Assembly (NCBI GenBank): GCA_025057015.1
Contig: JANWYG010000004.1
Location: 1 to 64,000 of the forward strand
Reading direction: 5' to 3'
Origin: Blastocatellia bacterium
GTDB lineage: Bacteria; Acidobacteriota; Blastocatellia; Chloracidobacteriales; JADJPF01
DNA length: 64,000 nucleotides
In this document: piece after piece, positions 35,861 through 45,194 of the stretch
Position numbering within the stretch: position 1 is the first letter of the stretch
Layout: each line of letters begins with the position of its first letter
Made by a program: the position numbers and the translations under genes
Notes under the pieces: model-generated
Seen by the model: only the letters and a program-made list of their open reading frames with translations
The model's database searches: none
Told to the model about the DNA's origin: nothing

Positions 35861-36370
35861 ATGTTTGAAACGGCATTACCTAAGCTTGATAGTGGTCAAG
35901 ATTCGAGGAAATACATTCTGATTGCTGTAATAGCTGTGCTAACACTAATCGTATTGATAGGCCTATACGGCGCTTTCAGCTCGCATAAAGAGGCACCAAA
36001 GGCGCCTGGACTGCCTAATGCAAAGCGTGCTGGTAGTCCAGAATTTGACGCTTATGCTAAGGATGTTGCTATTACAAACAAGGAGTTTTTCTATGCCCAG
36101 AACCTGCTAGGAGGCAACCAGATAACGGCGAAGGGACGGTTGCAGAACATGGGTAATAAGACCATACGTGGCGTAGAGGTCAAGGCTTATGCTGTGGGTT
36201 TTGACGGCAAGGTACTCATAGAGCGCCTCGCCGTGCCTATTCCAAAAATGCGCTCTGAACCTTTAAGGCCTTACGAAACGCTTCCAATAACTGTAGTAAT
36301 AAATAATGCTCCGGATGAAGGGATAGTACAGGATATAAAACTTGAGCTTTCAGGGCTAATTTTAGAGTAA
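35861..36370 (+). CDS. Membrane-anchored protein with FxLYD-like beta domain
   Basis: A 169-residue protein with a single N-terminal transmembrane helix (~20-41, 'YILIAVIAVLTLIVLIGLYG'), a short Pro/Ala linker and a soluble beta-sandwich-like domain ('ITAKGRLQNMGNKTIRGVEVKA', 'YETLPITVVINNAP', shown in part). The pattern of 'added-linkage' phrases such as GRLQNMGNKTI is typical of FxLYD/DUF2393-type extracytoplasmic domains. No catalytic residues are seen. It begins 2 nt after tldE and is probably the last gene of the menG-tldDE transcription unit or nearly so. Confidence 0.55.
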   Translation: MFETALPKLDSGQDSRKYILIAVIAVLTLIVLIGLYGAFSSHKEAPKAPGLPNAKRAGSPEFDAYAKDVAITNKEFFYAQNLLGGNQITAKGRLQNMGNKTIRGVEVKAYAVGFDGKVLIERLAVPIPKMRSEPLRPYETLPITVVINNAPDEGIVQDIKLELSGLILE

Positions 36371-36382
36371 GAAAATCGTTGT

Positions 36383-36715
36383 ATGAAGACAATATTACTG
36401 CTTACTATATCAAATATTTTCATGACTTTTGCTTGGTATGGACATTTAAAATTCAAGCACAGCACGTTGTGGAAAGCTATATTAGTAAGCTGGCTGATAG
36501 CTTTTGTTGAGTATTGTTTTCAAGTACCTGCAAATAGGATAGGGCATTATCAGTTCAGTGCAGCACAGCTTAAGGTTATGCAAGAGGCGATCACTTTGAT
36601 AGTCTTTTGCGTCTTCTCGGTACTTTATCTCAAAGAGTCCATCAAGTGGAACTATTTGCTAAGTTTTATGATGATATTAGGTGCTGTGTTTTTCATGTTT
36701 TATGATTGGAAGTAA
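36383..36715 (+). CDS. DUF486 small membrane protein
   Basis: A 110-residue protein with four hydrophobic segments and the layout of the DUF486 family ('FMTFAWYGHLKFK', 'WLIAFVEYCFQVPANRIGH', 'FSVLYLKES'), which belongs to the drug/metabolite transporter-like fold. The substrate, if any, is unknown. It lies 12 nt after the FxLYD-like protein on the same strand and ends exactly where the convergent lolA gene ends. Confidence 0.8.
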   Translation: MKTILLLTISNIFMTFAWYGHLKFKHSTLWKAILVSWLIAFVEYCFQVPANRIGHYQFSAAQLKVMQEAITLIVFCVFSVLYLKESIKWNYLLSFMMILGAVFFMFYDWK

Positions 36716-37339
36716 TTAACGTAGGATTTGTGTACCCGCAGGTGGAGTAAATACAAATAGTGCATCATTGGCTGAATAGTTTTCTTGTATGTTAGTCAGC
36801 AAGAAATCTGAGCGTGCACCTGAGGGGCTGATCAACGTGATGCGGTACACTTGTGCTGTTTGAGGGTCTACTTCGGCATAGCCGCGCTCGAAGCTACTGT
36901 TGATTTTCTTTGGCACTAGTTCCAAGACTACATTTCCTGCCTTAGTAGGGGATTCGGTAGATGCTTCTATTTTTGCAAAGTCTTTGCGCAAGTTTGTGCG
37001 TCCTAGCAAGAAGAGAAACGGTGTGCGTGGATCTTCGCTTTCGCGTATAGAGGTAATGGTAAGTTGTTTGTCAGCAGGAACATAGAAGTAGATTTTGCTT
37101 CCGTTGACTAAGAAGAGCTTTTTCTCTGGGGAGTTGTACTCCCAGCGCATTTTATCGGGGCGTTTCAAGACAAGATTGCCACGTTCGACTAGTCTTCGTC
37201 CTGAGCGATCTGTATATACCTGGGTGAAATCTGCTGCTAGAGAGCGCATCTTGCCGTAGCGTGTTTGCAGCTTTGCTATTAGCAGGTTTATGTCTGTATT
37301 GCTAGAGATAAATAGGGCTATCAGCAGAGCAGCTTTCAT
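36716..37339 (-). CDS. lolA: Outer-membrane lipoprotein carrier protein LolA
   Basis: A periplasmic chaperone that ferries lipoproteins from the LolCDE exporter to the outer membrane. 207 residues with a short signal peptide ('ALLIALFISS') and the LolA beta-sandwich pattern ('SLAADFTQVYTDRSGR', 'GNLVLKRPDKMRWEYNSPEKK', 'LFLVNGSKIYFYVPAD'; shown in part). It is divergent from the patatin gene with a 60-nt shared upstream region. The truncated ABC ATPase at the right end of the window is of the LolD/MacB type but too distant to infer linkage. Confidence 0.88.
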   Translation of the reverse strand: MKAALLIALFISSNTDINLLIAKLQTRYGKMRSLAADFTQVYTDRSGRRLVERGNLVLKRPDKMRWEYNSPEKKLFLVNGSKIYFYVPADKQLTITSIRESEDPRTPFLFLLGRTNLRKDFAKIEASTESPTKAGNVVLELVPKKINSSFERGYAEVDPQTAQVYRITLISPSGARSDFLLTNIQENYSANDALFVFTPPAGTQILR

Positions 37340-37399
37340 CTTGTTTATCCTATTACTGTTAATTAGAGTCTATACGGAGTTTTCTCGGAGGTCTACTTA

Positions 37400-38230
37400 G
37401 TGCGACCGAAAATAGGCTTGGCGTTATCTGGTGGTGGTGCACGTGGTTTGGCTCATATAGGTGTGCTGAAGGTACTTGAAGAGCATCAATTTCCCATAGA
37501 TTTCATAGCAGGTACTAGTATGGGAGCGGTCATTGCAGGTACTTATGCGTCTGGGATGGAGCTTTCACAGATAGAGGAAGTAGCCCGTAGCGTTCGGTGG
37601 CGGGACGTGACTCGTATGGTATTTTCTCGACTAGGACTGATGTCTTCTGAGCCTCTTGAGCAGATGTTACGACGGCTAATGCCGGTGACGGATTTTGCGA
37701 AGATGCGGATCAAACTCGCTGTTGTAGCAGCTGATATACAAACTGGTCTGCCTGTGATGCTCACTGAGGGCGATGCAGCTCATGCCATAAGGGTAAGTTG
37801 CACTATACCAGGAATATTTACTCCGGTGCTGGATTCAAAGGGGCGGATGTTGGTAGACGGTGGGCTGGCGCAGAACTTGCCCGTGACTGCCGTGAAGCAG
37901 CTTGGTGCCGAGCGCGTCATAGCCGTAGATGTGAACTCTTCCGTGGCGATGGATGAGCCACCCAAAGACATATTTCAGATAATATTGCAATCTTTGATGA
38001 TCATAGGTCGAACTTCGAGTCAGTATCAGGCAATGCGGGCAGATCTGTTGCTACAGCCCATAGCGGGTCGAGTCAGAGTCGATGAGCTTGAACGTGCACC
38101 TGAACTGATAGCTGCTGGTGAAAGGGTGATGCGACAGGCGATGCCTGCAGCGATGCAATTGTTAGACAACCGACGGGTATCTCTCTGGGAACGTGTCAGA
38201 GGCAAGTTGTTGAACTTATCTAAGGGGTAG
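37400..38230 (+). CDS. Patatin-like phospholipase (RssA/NTE family)
   Basis: A 276-residue lipid acyl hydrolase. The oxyanion hole 'SGGGARGLAHIGVLK', nucleophile elbow 'GTSMG' and dyad Asp in 'VDGGLAQNLPV' are intact, so it should be active on lysophospholipids or related lipids. No signal peptide is seen, which suggests a cytoplasmic or membrane-peripheral protein. GTG start at 37400 with TCGGAGG about 8 nt upstream. Its 3' end overlaps the convergent gene by 15 nt. Confidence 0.88.
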   Translation: MRPKIGLALSGGGARGLAHIGVLKVLEEHQFPIDFIAGTSMGAVIAGTYASGMELSQIEEVARSVRWRDVTRMVFSRLGLMSSEPLEQMLRRLMPVTDFAKMRIKLAVVAADIQTGLPVMLTEGDAAHAIRVSCTIPGIFTPVLDSKGRMLVDGGLAQNLPVTAVKQLGAERVIAVDVNSSVAMDEPPKDIFQIILQSLMIIGRTSSQYQAMRADLLLQPIAGRVRVDELERAPELIAAGERVMRQAMPAAMQLLDNRRVSLWERVRGKLLNLSKG

Positions 38231-39571
38231 CTGCCAAGGGAGACCTCTTATACCGTCCTTCGTTGTAACGACTATTTCTATTTTGTCACGCAGGGCAAGC
38301 TCTTTGGGTAAGTCAACGACGAGCTTGTCGGCAAACTCGGTAGATTCGGCTTTCCTTCGTTTTAGAACTAAGCCATCTGCGCTTACGGTTGCACCACGAC
38401 CGAACCCGTAGCCTATAAGGCGTAGTCCTGTTACTTCTCCTATAGTGTTGCGTAGCCGTTTTGCTTCTGCTATCAGTGGCGCATGCACTCTAAGCTTACG
38501 GCTACCTACAGCGCCTGCTACACTTATTTCGAGTAAGCCTGGAGGGAGTGCAGGTAGCTCGAACTGCAAGGCTTTCTTTTGCTCTGCTGTCACTTGTAGC
38601 TGTTTGCCATCTTCAGTTCGAATGAGTATTTGAGCTATAGATCCTAGTTGCTCTCCGTAAATCTGGATCGTACTGCTACTAGTGGGAACACCGTCTTTGG
38701 AAAGAAGTCTCAATGTAGGCAGCAGTACTGGTGTGTCTTCAGGCTTAAATACTTCGACAAAAAAGCTTTGTATGGCAGTTTCTCTTCCATCTGTTACGTA
38801 GAGTACGAAAAGTCCGCGGCCAGCTTCTACTGCTTTAAGCTCTATACTGTTTGGGCCTATAAACGGACGGATGAGGCGGGAGGCATAGGCAAGATAGAGT
38901 ATGCCGTAGCTGAGAGGTCTATGTTCGAGGGTATCTGCAGCAAATACTATGCGTACACGTTCTTTCAGGGCTAGGCGTAGATCTGTTACTGGATCTAAGA
39001 ATTGTGGTTTTGGGACTGGTGTATCTGGTTCATTTGTGTCTAGGACGCGAATGGCAAACTCTCGGTGGGAAATCTTACCTGAGATTAGTCGTACTTGGTC
39101 ACCGTCTCGAACAGTAAACAACTCAGCTATGCTGACAAAAAAGACTGCTGTGCCGGGATTTTGTGCTGTAAGTTCCCAGTTAACTATGGAATTATCTATA
39201 GTTGGCAAAATATCTATCCTGAGTGAAGCAGCACGGGCTATTTGCCGGGGTTTTTCGCGGCCAGGTTCGAGTTTGATTCGCGGGGTAACAGCTATAACGG
39301 CAGCAAAGTAGGCATCTCGATCGGGATCATAGAAAGCAAACGATAGTCTGATTTTCTCACCTTTGCGCAGGGTAGGGGGTGGCGGGGGAGTTATTTCGAA
39401 ATTAGGAGGTGAATTGTTTTGTGGCGAGCTGCGGATAAAGTCACTTTTGCGAACTTCGCTATAAGCGGCTAGATCTGTACTCTGATTACTCAGGTATAGC
39501 TCTTGTCCGGATGCTTCTGTTTGGGAAACAAGTAGAAGGATTATGAAAAACAAGTATAGTTGGCTAGGCAT
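38216..39571 (-). CDS. Secreted protein with IPT/TIG-like beta domains
   Basis: A 451-residue exported protein with signal peptide ('YLFFIILLLVSQTEASG'). A Pro-rich stretch is followed by Ig-like beta domains, including one or two IPT/TIG-like segments in the second half ('TIQIYGEQLGSIAQILI', 'LRLIGYGFGRGATVSADG'). No enzymatic motif is present. It overlaps the patatin gene tail-to-tail and lies 6 nt downstream of a Ser/Thr kinase gene on the same strand, so it may be a kinase-linked envelope factor; that is inference only. Confidence 0.55.
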   Translation of the reverse strand: MPSQLYLFFIILLLVSQTEASGQELYLSNQSTDLAAYSEVRKSDFIRSSPQNNSPPNFEITPPPPPTLRKGEKIRLSFAFYDPDRDAYFAAVIAVTPRIKLEPGREKPRQIARAASLRIDILPTIDNSIVNWELTAQNPGTAVFFVSIAELFTVRDGDQVRLISGKISHREFAIRVLDTNEPDTPVPKPQFLDPVTDLRLALKERVRIVFAADTLEHRPLSYGILYLAYASRLIRPFIGPNSIELKAVEAGRGLFVLYVTDGRETAIQSFFVEVFKPEDTPVLLPTLRLLSKDGVPTSSSTIQIYGEQLGSIAQILIRTEDGKQLQVTAEQKKALQFELPALPPGLLEISVAGAVGSRKLRVHAPLIAEAKRLRNTIGEVTGLRLIGYGFGRGATVSADGLVLKRRKAESTEFADKLVVDLPKELALRDKIEIVVTTKDGIRGLPWQLPLR

Positions 39572-39577
39572 GGTTTT

Positions 39578-40717
39578 TTAGTTAAATATGATAACCAGTA
39601 TTGCTATGAGCAACAACAGTATGCCACCTAGTATTAAAGGTAGAAGGTTCTTCGTTTTGGATGATTCTGATGATGAGGGCAAAGCCTTTTCTGGAGTGGT
39701 TTGTTTTATCAACGTTGCTTGTGAGTTTGAAGACATATCTTCTACGAAGTACTCTTTTCTTATATCGGCCAGAGCTTCTTGACTGATTTTGAGCTCTCCT
39801 GTGTCGGATAGGCGTATAACCACTTTTTGGAAATCTTTGAAGAAATCACCTACAGTAAAGTATCTATCTTCGGGAGAGCGTGCTAGAGCTTTCTTTAGTA
39901 CCGGATCGAAAGCTTTGTGAACGGAAGGATTTTTTTCTGAAGGCAAGGGAGGCTCTTTACTCACCTTTGCTATGAGTAGCTGTCGAATATCTGAGCCTTC
40001 GACAGGAAGCTTGCCGGTGAGCATTTGGTAGGTTATTACTCCGAGTGCATAGATATCTGAGGCAGGCGAGATCTGATGCCCAAGCACTTGTTCTGGAGCC
40101 ATGTAATGAGGTGTACCGAAGACTTCTCCAGCTTGGGTGAGGTTTGCACCTTTGGTGATTTCGCTGTCTGGTTCGAGAAGCTTTACGAGGCCAAAGTCGG
40201 CCAGTTTAACAGTCCACTTACCGTCTTGGGTTTTAGAAAGCATTATGTTGTCAGGTTTTAGATCACGGTGTAGCAGTTTGCGTTTGTGTGCGGCTTCGAG
40301 ACCTTCACACAGCGGGCGCAATATTTCAAGGCATTCGGTAGGTGCAAGCGGACCTGAACTTCTGAGATAGCTTCTAAGTGACTCGCCTTCGACGAACTCC
40401 ATAGCCATGAAGTAGAGCTTATCTTCCGAGTCACCAGTTTCACCAAACTCATAGACTTTAATTATGTTGGGATGTGACAGTATCCAGCCTACTTTTGCCT
40501 CGCGTTGGAATCTGCGTACAAACGTCTGGTTATGAGCTAGCTGAGGAGAGATTGTCTTGATTGCGACACGGGAGTTATCTGTGAGGTTGATTGCTTCGAA
40601 AACAGCTCCCATGCCTCCAACTCCGATCTTCCTATTAAGCTTGTACCTGCTTTTAGTGCCCTTAATCTCTCTATTTACGAGGCTATCGTAGTATTCATCT
40701 TTGTCCTTATTGCTCAT
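39578..40717 (-). CDS. Tail-anchored Ser/Thr protein kinase
   Basis: A 379-residue PknB-type kinase. Residues ~24-290 hold a complete catalytic domain: 'IGVGGMGAVFEA' glycine loop, Lys in 'VAIKTI', 'HRDLKPDNIM', 'DFGLVKL' and 'GTPHYMAPEQ'. A Ser/Thr/Pro-rich linker leads to a single C-terminal transmembrane helix ('LLPLILGGILLLLIAILVII') and three further residues, so the kinase is cytoplasmic and anchored by its tail with no sensor outside. It lies 17 nt downstream of the kinase-FGE gene and is likely co-transcribed with it. Confidence 0.92.
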   Translation of the reverse strand: MSNKDKDEYYDSLVNREIKGTKSRYKLNRKIGVGGMGAVFEAINLTDNSRVAIKTISPQLAHNQTFVRRFQREAKVGWILSHPNIIKVYEFGETGDSEDKLYFMAMEFVEGESLRSYLRSSGPLAPTECLEILRPLCEGLEAAHKRKLLHRDLKPDNIMLSKTQDGKWTVKLADFGLVKLLEPDSEITKGANLTQAGEVFGTPHYMAPEQVLGHQISPASDIYALGVITYQMLTGKLPVEGSDIRQLLIAKVSKEPPLPSEKNPSVHKAFDPVLKKALARSPEDRYFTVGDFFKDFQKVVIRLSDTGELKISQEALADIRKEYFVEDMSSNSQATLIKQTTPEKALPSSSESSKTKNLLPLILGGILLLLIAILVIIFN

Positions 40718-40734
40718 AAAGATCCATTTTTGTT

Positions 40735-42393
40735 TTAATCTGCATTACAGACCACTCGGAACCCCAAGTCTCCTGCTGAGTAGGTCTTAGGCTGATAGCC
40801 TCTATAGTAGATATCGCCTTTACCAGTAGAGAGGTTTTTACCGCGAAACACCATAGTATTAGCTTCGAGCAGTTCTCTGTCAAGCTTTAACCGCGAGCCA
40901 GGATATAGGGTTAGCTCACTGCCTGTCCATTCAGTATAACTATTTGCTATTTCTTCGACAGCCAGATCTATAGCTTTACTGGCTACGTATTCCCATTCCT
41001 GTTCTGTAGGTAAGCGGTATCTTTTTGTTGTGCCTTGGCTAAGCCAGAGGCAATATTCATTTGCATCGTGCCAGCTTACAAAAACTACAGGCTTCTCTAA
41101 AGCATCTGCTGGAGGGGTGCCACCATTCCAATTTGGCGGCGGCTGTCTTTTGGTCTGTTTGACGAACTCTGCATATTGTCGGTTAGTTACTAGGAATTTG
41201 GATATGCGAAATGGCTTTAGCTCAACTTCATGCTCTGGGCGGGAGTACTCATCAGCTTTGTCGTTTCCTATCTTAGTCTTACCGCCTTTGATGAAGACTG
41301 TAGCAGGTATAACCGTTTCCGGAATCTTAACTGCTGCAGGACCGTCTTCTGGACTTTTATCTGGTTGTTTTAAGATTTGGTAGAGAGCCGCTCCTACTAT
41401 CAATCCTAGGGTAATTGCGAGAAGCTGGGTAACTATGCTTTTTTGTTGTGGCTGAGGTTCGATTGGTACTGGCTTCTCGATAGCAGTTTGTGTAACAGAG
41501 GCAGCGATAGAAAGTTCCTTTTGGATGTCCTCTTTGACAAATCCTTTGGTAATTTTGTCTAGTTCTTGCTTAAATTCCAGTGCACTCTGCGGACGTTCAG
41601 CTGGGTCTTGCTTGAGACCACGAGCTATTAGTTCGCTTAGTTCGGGAGTTGCTCCAGGACGCATTTCTACTAGAGATTTATATTTACCTATCAGCACGGA
41701 GGGGACGGTTCCTGTTAGCATCTCGTAAACTATCAAGCTAATGTTGAAGACGTCGGTGCGGGCGTCTACCGGTAGGCCTGATAGTTGTTCTGGAGCTATA
41801 TATTTAAGTGTTCCGGCAAGGTCTGTTCCCGTAAGGTCTCTGTTATCTTCTGCTGCTTTACCGATGAGTTTTGCAATCCCGAAGTCCAGAATTCGCACGT
41901 TGATTGAGCCATCGGCGAACTGTTGTACCATGATATTTTCGGGCTTGAGGTCTCGATGTACTATCCCTCGCGTATGAGCTTCATGTAGGCCTGCGGCTAT
42001 TTGCTTAGCGATCTCGATAGCCTTAGGTTCAGAGAGCGTGCCCTTTTCTCTTAAAATCTGTCGTAGCGACTTACCTTCCAGATATTCCATTACGATATAA
42101 GGAAGGTTTGACTGTGGCAGGACGCCGAAATCAGTGATCGCGACGATGTTTGGATGGGTGACTTTAGCTAGGGTTTCAGCCTCACGCTTGAATCTGAGTA
42201 TTTGGTTTTCGAGCGCCTCTTTTTTGAGGTCCCTATCGAAGTGCATGAGTTTTAGTGCAAAAGTCTTATCGAGTTTAGTATGAGTAACTCGAAAAACTTT
42301 ACCCATACCACCTTCGCCTATAAGTGAGTCTATGCGGTATTTGTCTTCTATAATATCTCCGATTTCTGGTCCCTTTACTGGAGATTGATACAT
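40735..42393 (-). CDS. Ser/Thr kinase with extracytoplasmic FGE-like domain
   Basis: A 552-residue receptor kinase. Residues ~18-280 are a full kinase domain ('IGEGGMGKVFRV', Lys in 'FALKLM', 'HRDLKPENIMV', 'DFGIAKLI', 'GTLKYIAPEQ'). A transmembrane helix lies near 325-345 ('LLAITLGLIVGAALYQ'). Residues ~370-550 are an FGE-sulfatase/DUF323 domain ('FIKGGKTKIGNDKADE', 'RLPTEQEWEYVAS', 'GDLGFRVVCN') lacking the active-site Cys pair of formylglycine-generating enzyme. This suggests a ligand-sensing or adhesion domain outside. A decayed second copy of its 5' part lies at 46310-46590, together with its upstream region. Confidence 0.92.
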   Translation of the reverse strand: MYQSPVKGPEIGDIIEDKYRIDSLIGEGGMGKVFRVTHTKLDKTFALKLMHFDRDLKKEALENQILRFKREAETLAKVTHPNIVAITDFGVLPQSNLPYIVMEYLEGKSLRQILREKGTLSEPKAIEIAKQIAAGLHEAHTRGIVHRDLKPENIMVQQFADGSINVRILDFGIAKLIGKAAEDNRDLTGTDLAGTLKYIAPEQLSGLPVDARTDVFNISLIVYEMLTGTVPSVLIGKYKSLVEMRPGATPELSELIARGLKQDPAERPQSALEFKQELDKITKGFVKEDIQKELSIAASVTQTAIEKPVPIEPQPQQKSIVTQLLAITLGLIVGAALYQILKQPDKSPEDGPAAVKIPETVIPATVFIKGGKTKIGNDKADEYSRPEHEVELKPFRISKFLVTNRQYAEFVKQTKRQPPPNWNGGTPPADALEKPVVFVSWHDANEYCLWLSQGTTKRYRLPTEQEWEYVASKAIDLAVEEIANSYTEWTGSELTLYPGSRLKLDRELLEANTMVFRGKNLSTGKGDIYYRGYQPKTYSAGDLGFRVVCNAD

Positions 42394-42487
42394 CGGGTCA
42401 CCACAAAAATCGCTTAAGGTGGACTAGCCTACACTAGACTTCTGGCCTACAAATAAGGTATATCTGCTATAGACTGCCAACTAGTAT

Positions 42488-42619
42488 ATGTTTAAAACCA
42501 GCAAGTGTCAAACTGTCGGGATTTCTTTCCTGAGAACTAGCAGTTTATCGACATATTTACAGCAGTTGCGACAGGCACTTTTTATTACGATCGTCGCTAT
42601 TTCTGATATTTTTTGCACA
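42488..42619 (+). pseudogene. 5' relic of a duplicated TPR-protein gene
   Basis: The stretch resembles the first part of the TPR gene at 46689-46822: 'tgccaactagtatatgttta' here against 'tgccaactagtgtatgttta' there, and 'ttacagcagttgc' further in. Insertions and deletions break the frame. Together with the shared upstream region (42394-42487 and 46591-46688) this shows that the kinase/TPR divergent pair was once duplicated. The copy stops near 42619, where sequence of a different character begins. Confidence 0.7.
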
Positions 42620-42645
42620 ATAGAACTGCAAGACGGGTCGCTAGT

Positions 42646-43608
42646 ATGATTCAAAAAACTATTTGCTTATCTTCTGTGACACACGTTGACCAGTTTATCG
42701 GGAAAGGGCAACTTGTAGCCTTCAACGCCGGTCCGGATGGAATAACGTATTTTGTCATGGCGCTCGAGCCACTTGATTATAAAGAAGTCTCGCAAGGCGG
42801 AGCTGGGTTTCCGAAAACTATTCCCGACAAGCCGCAACTTTATCGTGTCGTTGGGATGTCAGGCGCACGGATTGTCCTTGACGTGATGATTGAAGATGAA
42901 CACTTCAACATCCACCATGTCCAACCTCTATCCAATGAGCTGCTTCTTGTGTGCGCTCGCTCTCGCTACCATGGGCCTGATAATTTCGAGAAAAACGGGC
43001 GCATCTATACCCGCAGCGGAAAGTTTGCCCGCGAAATCCTGCTCGGTGATGGCATTCGATCAGTACAGGCGACCGCCAGTGGGACGATTTGGACGAGTTA
43101 CTTCGACGAGGGGATTTTCGGGAGTTACGGCTGGGATGACTCCGACCCAGTAGGGGCTTCAGGCCTGGTTGCTTGGGATGCGGCGGGAAATAAGTTGTAT
43201 AGCTTCCGACCGTGCGGTGGACTGGCATGGATCGACGATTGCTATGCGCTGAACGTTGCGTCCGAAAACGATGTCTGGCTTTACTACTACAGCCAGTTCC
43301 CACTAGTCCACCTATACGATCGCCAAATCCAATCGTTTTGGAAAGTGCCGCTGCAAGGCAGTTCTGCATTTGCAGTTTCGGCTGGTTATGCGCTGTTCTG
43401 CGGTGGATACGGAGATCGGGACACCTATCACCTTTTTTCGATTGATGAGGGCAAAGATCCGACGCTGCTAGCTACTATCACGCTTCAAGACAGGAACGGC
43501 GAGATGTTGAAGGCAAACAGTGCTGTAGGACGGGCAGACGTTATCTACTTCATCAGTAGTAACGGGTTCGTGTATCGCTTTGACGTACATACGGCCCTCG
43601 CAGGGTAG
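42646..43608 (+). CDS. Unrecognised beta-propeller-like protein in inserted segment
   Basis: A 320-residue protein without signal peptide or membrane helix. I do not recognise a family. It has recurring beta-rich units ('LVAFNAGPDGITYFV', 'LLLVCARSRYH', 'VQATASGTIWTSYFDEG', 'DVWLYYYSQFPLVHLYD', 'YALFCGGYGDRDTYHLF'), which suggests a WD/YVTN-like propeller. Codon third positions are visibly richer in G and C than in the neighbours, indicating a foreign origin. ATG 42646 is used; a TTG at 42613 lies inside the relic TPR region and is unlikely. No good ribosome-binding site is visible. It seems to be the only intact gene of the insert. Confidence 0.5.
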   Translation: MIQKTICLSSVTHVDQFIGKGQLVAFNAGPDGITYFVMALEPLDYKEVSQGGAGFPKTIPDKPQLYRVVGMSGARIVLDVMIEDEHFNIHHVQPLSNELLLVCARSRYHGPDNFEKNGRIYTRSGKFAREILLGDGIRSVQATASGTIWTSYFDEGIFGSYGWDDSDPVGASGLVAWDAAGNKLYSFRPCGGLAWIDDCYALNVASENDVWLYYYSQFPLVHLYDRQIQSFWKVPLQGSSAFAVSAGYALFCGGYGDRDTYHLFSIDEGKDPTLLATITLQDRNGEMLKANSAVGRADVIYFISSNGFVYRFDVHTALAG

Positions 43609-43684
43609 CGTGCCAGCGACATTCCTTGACCGCCAACGACTTTTCAGCATCTCATTCGCCGCCAGTATGGCCGATGTGTCATTT

Positions 43685-43755
43685 CTTTGTGCAATCTTTG
43701 TGTTCTTTGTGTCTCTGTGGTGAGTTTTTATTTTCACCACAGAGGCACAGAGGGC
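43685..43755. repeat. CACAGAG-type repeat with hairpin arms
   Basis: GTGTCTCTGTGGTG (43709-43722) and CACCACAGAGGCAC (43735-43748) form an inverted repeat with one mismatch around a 12-nt T-rich loop, preceded by tandem 'ctttgtg' units. It belongs to the same family as the arrays at 1-372 and 55260-55585. Confidence 0.85.
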
Positions 43756-44611
43756 AGTGCGGGATGGCATTTCGATTTCCCTTGGAGAACTTCGCAGGCC
43801 AACTAGGCGCAGAGGGCAATATGTATCGGCATTGGGCTACTGATTGGACGGCACGGAGAACGTGGCATAGTAGAAGCGACATAGTCTTGTGGGTACGGTT
43901 GGAGAAAATCTAAATCTCGCTGCTGGAAAAGAACAATCATCGCGCCGAGAGCGCCCACATGTTCTAATCCACCGCGCCATCCTCGCTGTAGGGCGCGTTA
44001 GCTTTGATAGCTCACTTTAATGAAAGTCGTCTGATAGGGCGCAGTGTAAGAAGTACATTCCAGCGGGCGAACAAGTAGTACCGACTGCGTTCTGCGTGAT
44101 GGGCACTGGATCGTGGAAATCTTCGTAGAGAAGACTGCATTCACCTTACCCGTGTGATAGAACTTGTCTTCTGGCTAAATTTCACCCTCCAGCGCTACAC
44201 TCTTGTTTTCCTTATGGGCAGACTTAGCATAGGAGACGGAATTCCCTAACCAGGCCCTGAGAGCTCTTAAAATACATCTGGTATGTATCGCCGGGAATGG
44301 TGATGATATCCAGCGTGAGGATTACGCCGAGTTCCGGCTAAGCTTTCTTGCTTCCCAGCGCTGGATTGCCAAAATTTCAGGAGCAAGGAAAATCCTTTGT
44401 AGGACAGGCACTTCGACAGCAACAGTGGCTGGAGCGTAACCAGCGCGGAGAGTGAGGTCTTGGTATGAATACTCTGAGTCACCGCTGGTGTGGAGACGGA
44501 GACTTTGGTGGTGGGATGAGGCGTGCTGAGCGTGTCGCTCCAGGAAAAGGTAAGAAGTTAGTGCTTTCTGTTTGTAATAAATAAATGAATCAAGTCGTCT
44601 GGCATTCCTTT
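43756..44611. other. Gene-free segment of the insert
   Basis: About 850 nt with only short overlapping open frames in several phases and no recognisable protein, RNA or regulatory motif. Short stretches at 44270-44480 read like worn coding sequence on the minus strand but cannot be joined into one frame. I see nothing functional here. Confidence 0.5.
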
Positions 44612-45133
44612 TCATACCACCTGGCGCACCAGGCGGGCTACGGGGAATGCCATCAGCTCTGCAATCAGGGCAGCCAACAAAGCCAGCCATGGCACAGCAG
44701 GAGATTGGATGGTATGGTCGCGCGGGCAATCAGTAAGTAGGACATCATGAAGCTCACCCAACTGCCAAGGACAACGTAAACGACGATGAAAACGCTGATC
44801 ACTACCTTGTAAAGCCGGGCATTTTTCAGGGGATAGAAGAACAGACGTGTAAGAATGCTCAGTAGCAAACCGCTACTTACGCCAACAAAGAGTCCCATCG
44901 GCAAGCTGAAAAATCCACCTGCTACAGCACCGACTAGTCCTAGGAAAGAGATAGCCAGCATGGCTTGCAGGATATACTCCGGCCCTGGTGAACGTCCCAG
45001 CGGATTGGAAGCCGCAGCGAACAAACCGATTACAGCAAACAGGGCAAATGAAGATTGCTTGCACGAACGCGGCGGAAAGAATGCCCGCCACCGCTTGCCA
45101 GGTAATGTTCCAGAACAGTTTCAGTGTGGACAT
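44612..45133 (-). pseudogene. Frameshifted small multi-spanning membrane protein
   Basis: Three frames chain into one membrane protein. ATG 45133 (GGGGAG upstream) gives 'MSTLKLFWNITWQAVAGILS'. After a shift near 45050 the frame reads 'FAVIGLFAAASNPLGRSPGP' and continues through hydrophobic helices ('FVGVSSGLLLSILTRLFFYP', 'VVISVFIVVYVVLGSWVSF'). A second shift near 44715 restores 'PWLALLAALIAELMAFPVAR' and a TGA at 44612-44614. Four or five membrane segments are predicted, with no known family. Two indels in a gene that otherwise reads well could also be sequencing errors. Its G/C-rich codon use matches the propeller gene. Confidence 0.65.
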
Positions 45134-45194
45134 AATTCAATACTCCCCGTGTCGGAAGATGAAGACGGTGGCTTCTCAGGCGCAGGCTTCATGG

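Noticed and set aside
44322-44729. 135-residue minus-strand open frame
   Set aside because: It crosses the end of the frameshifted membrane protein in a different frame and has no domain; likely chance.
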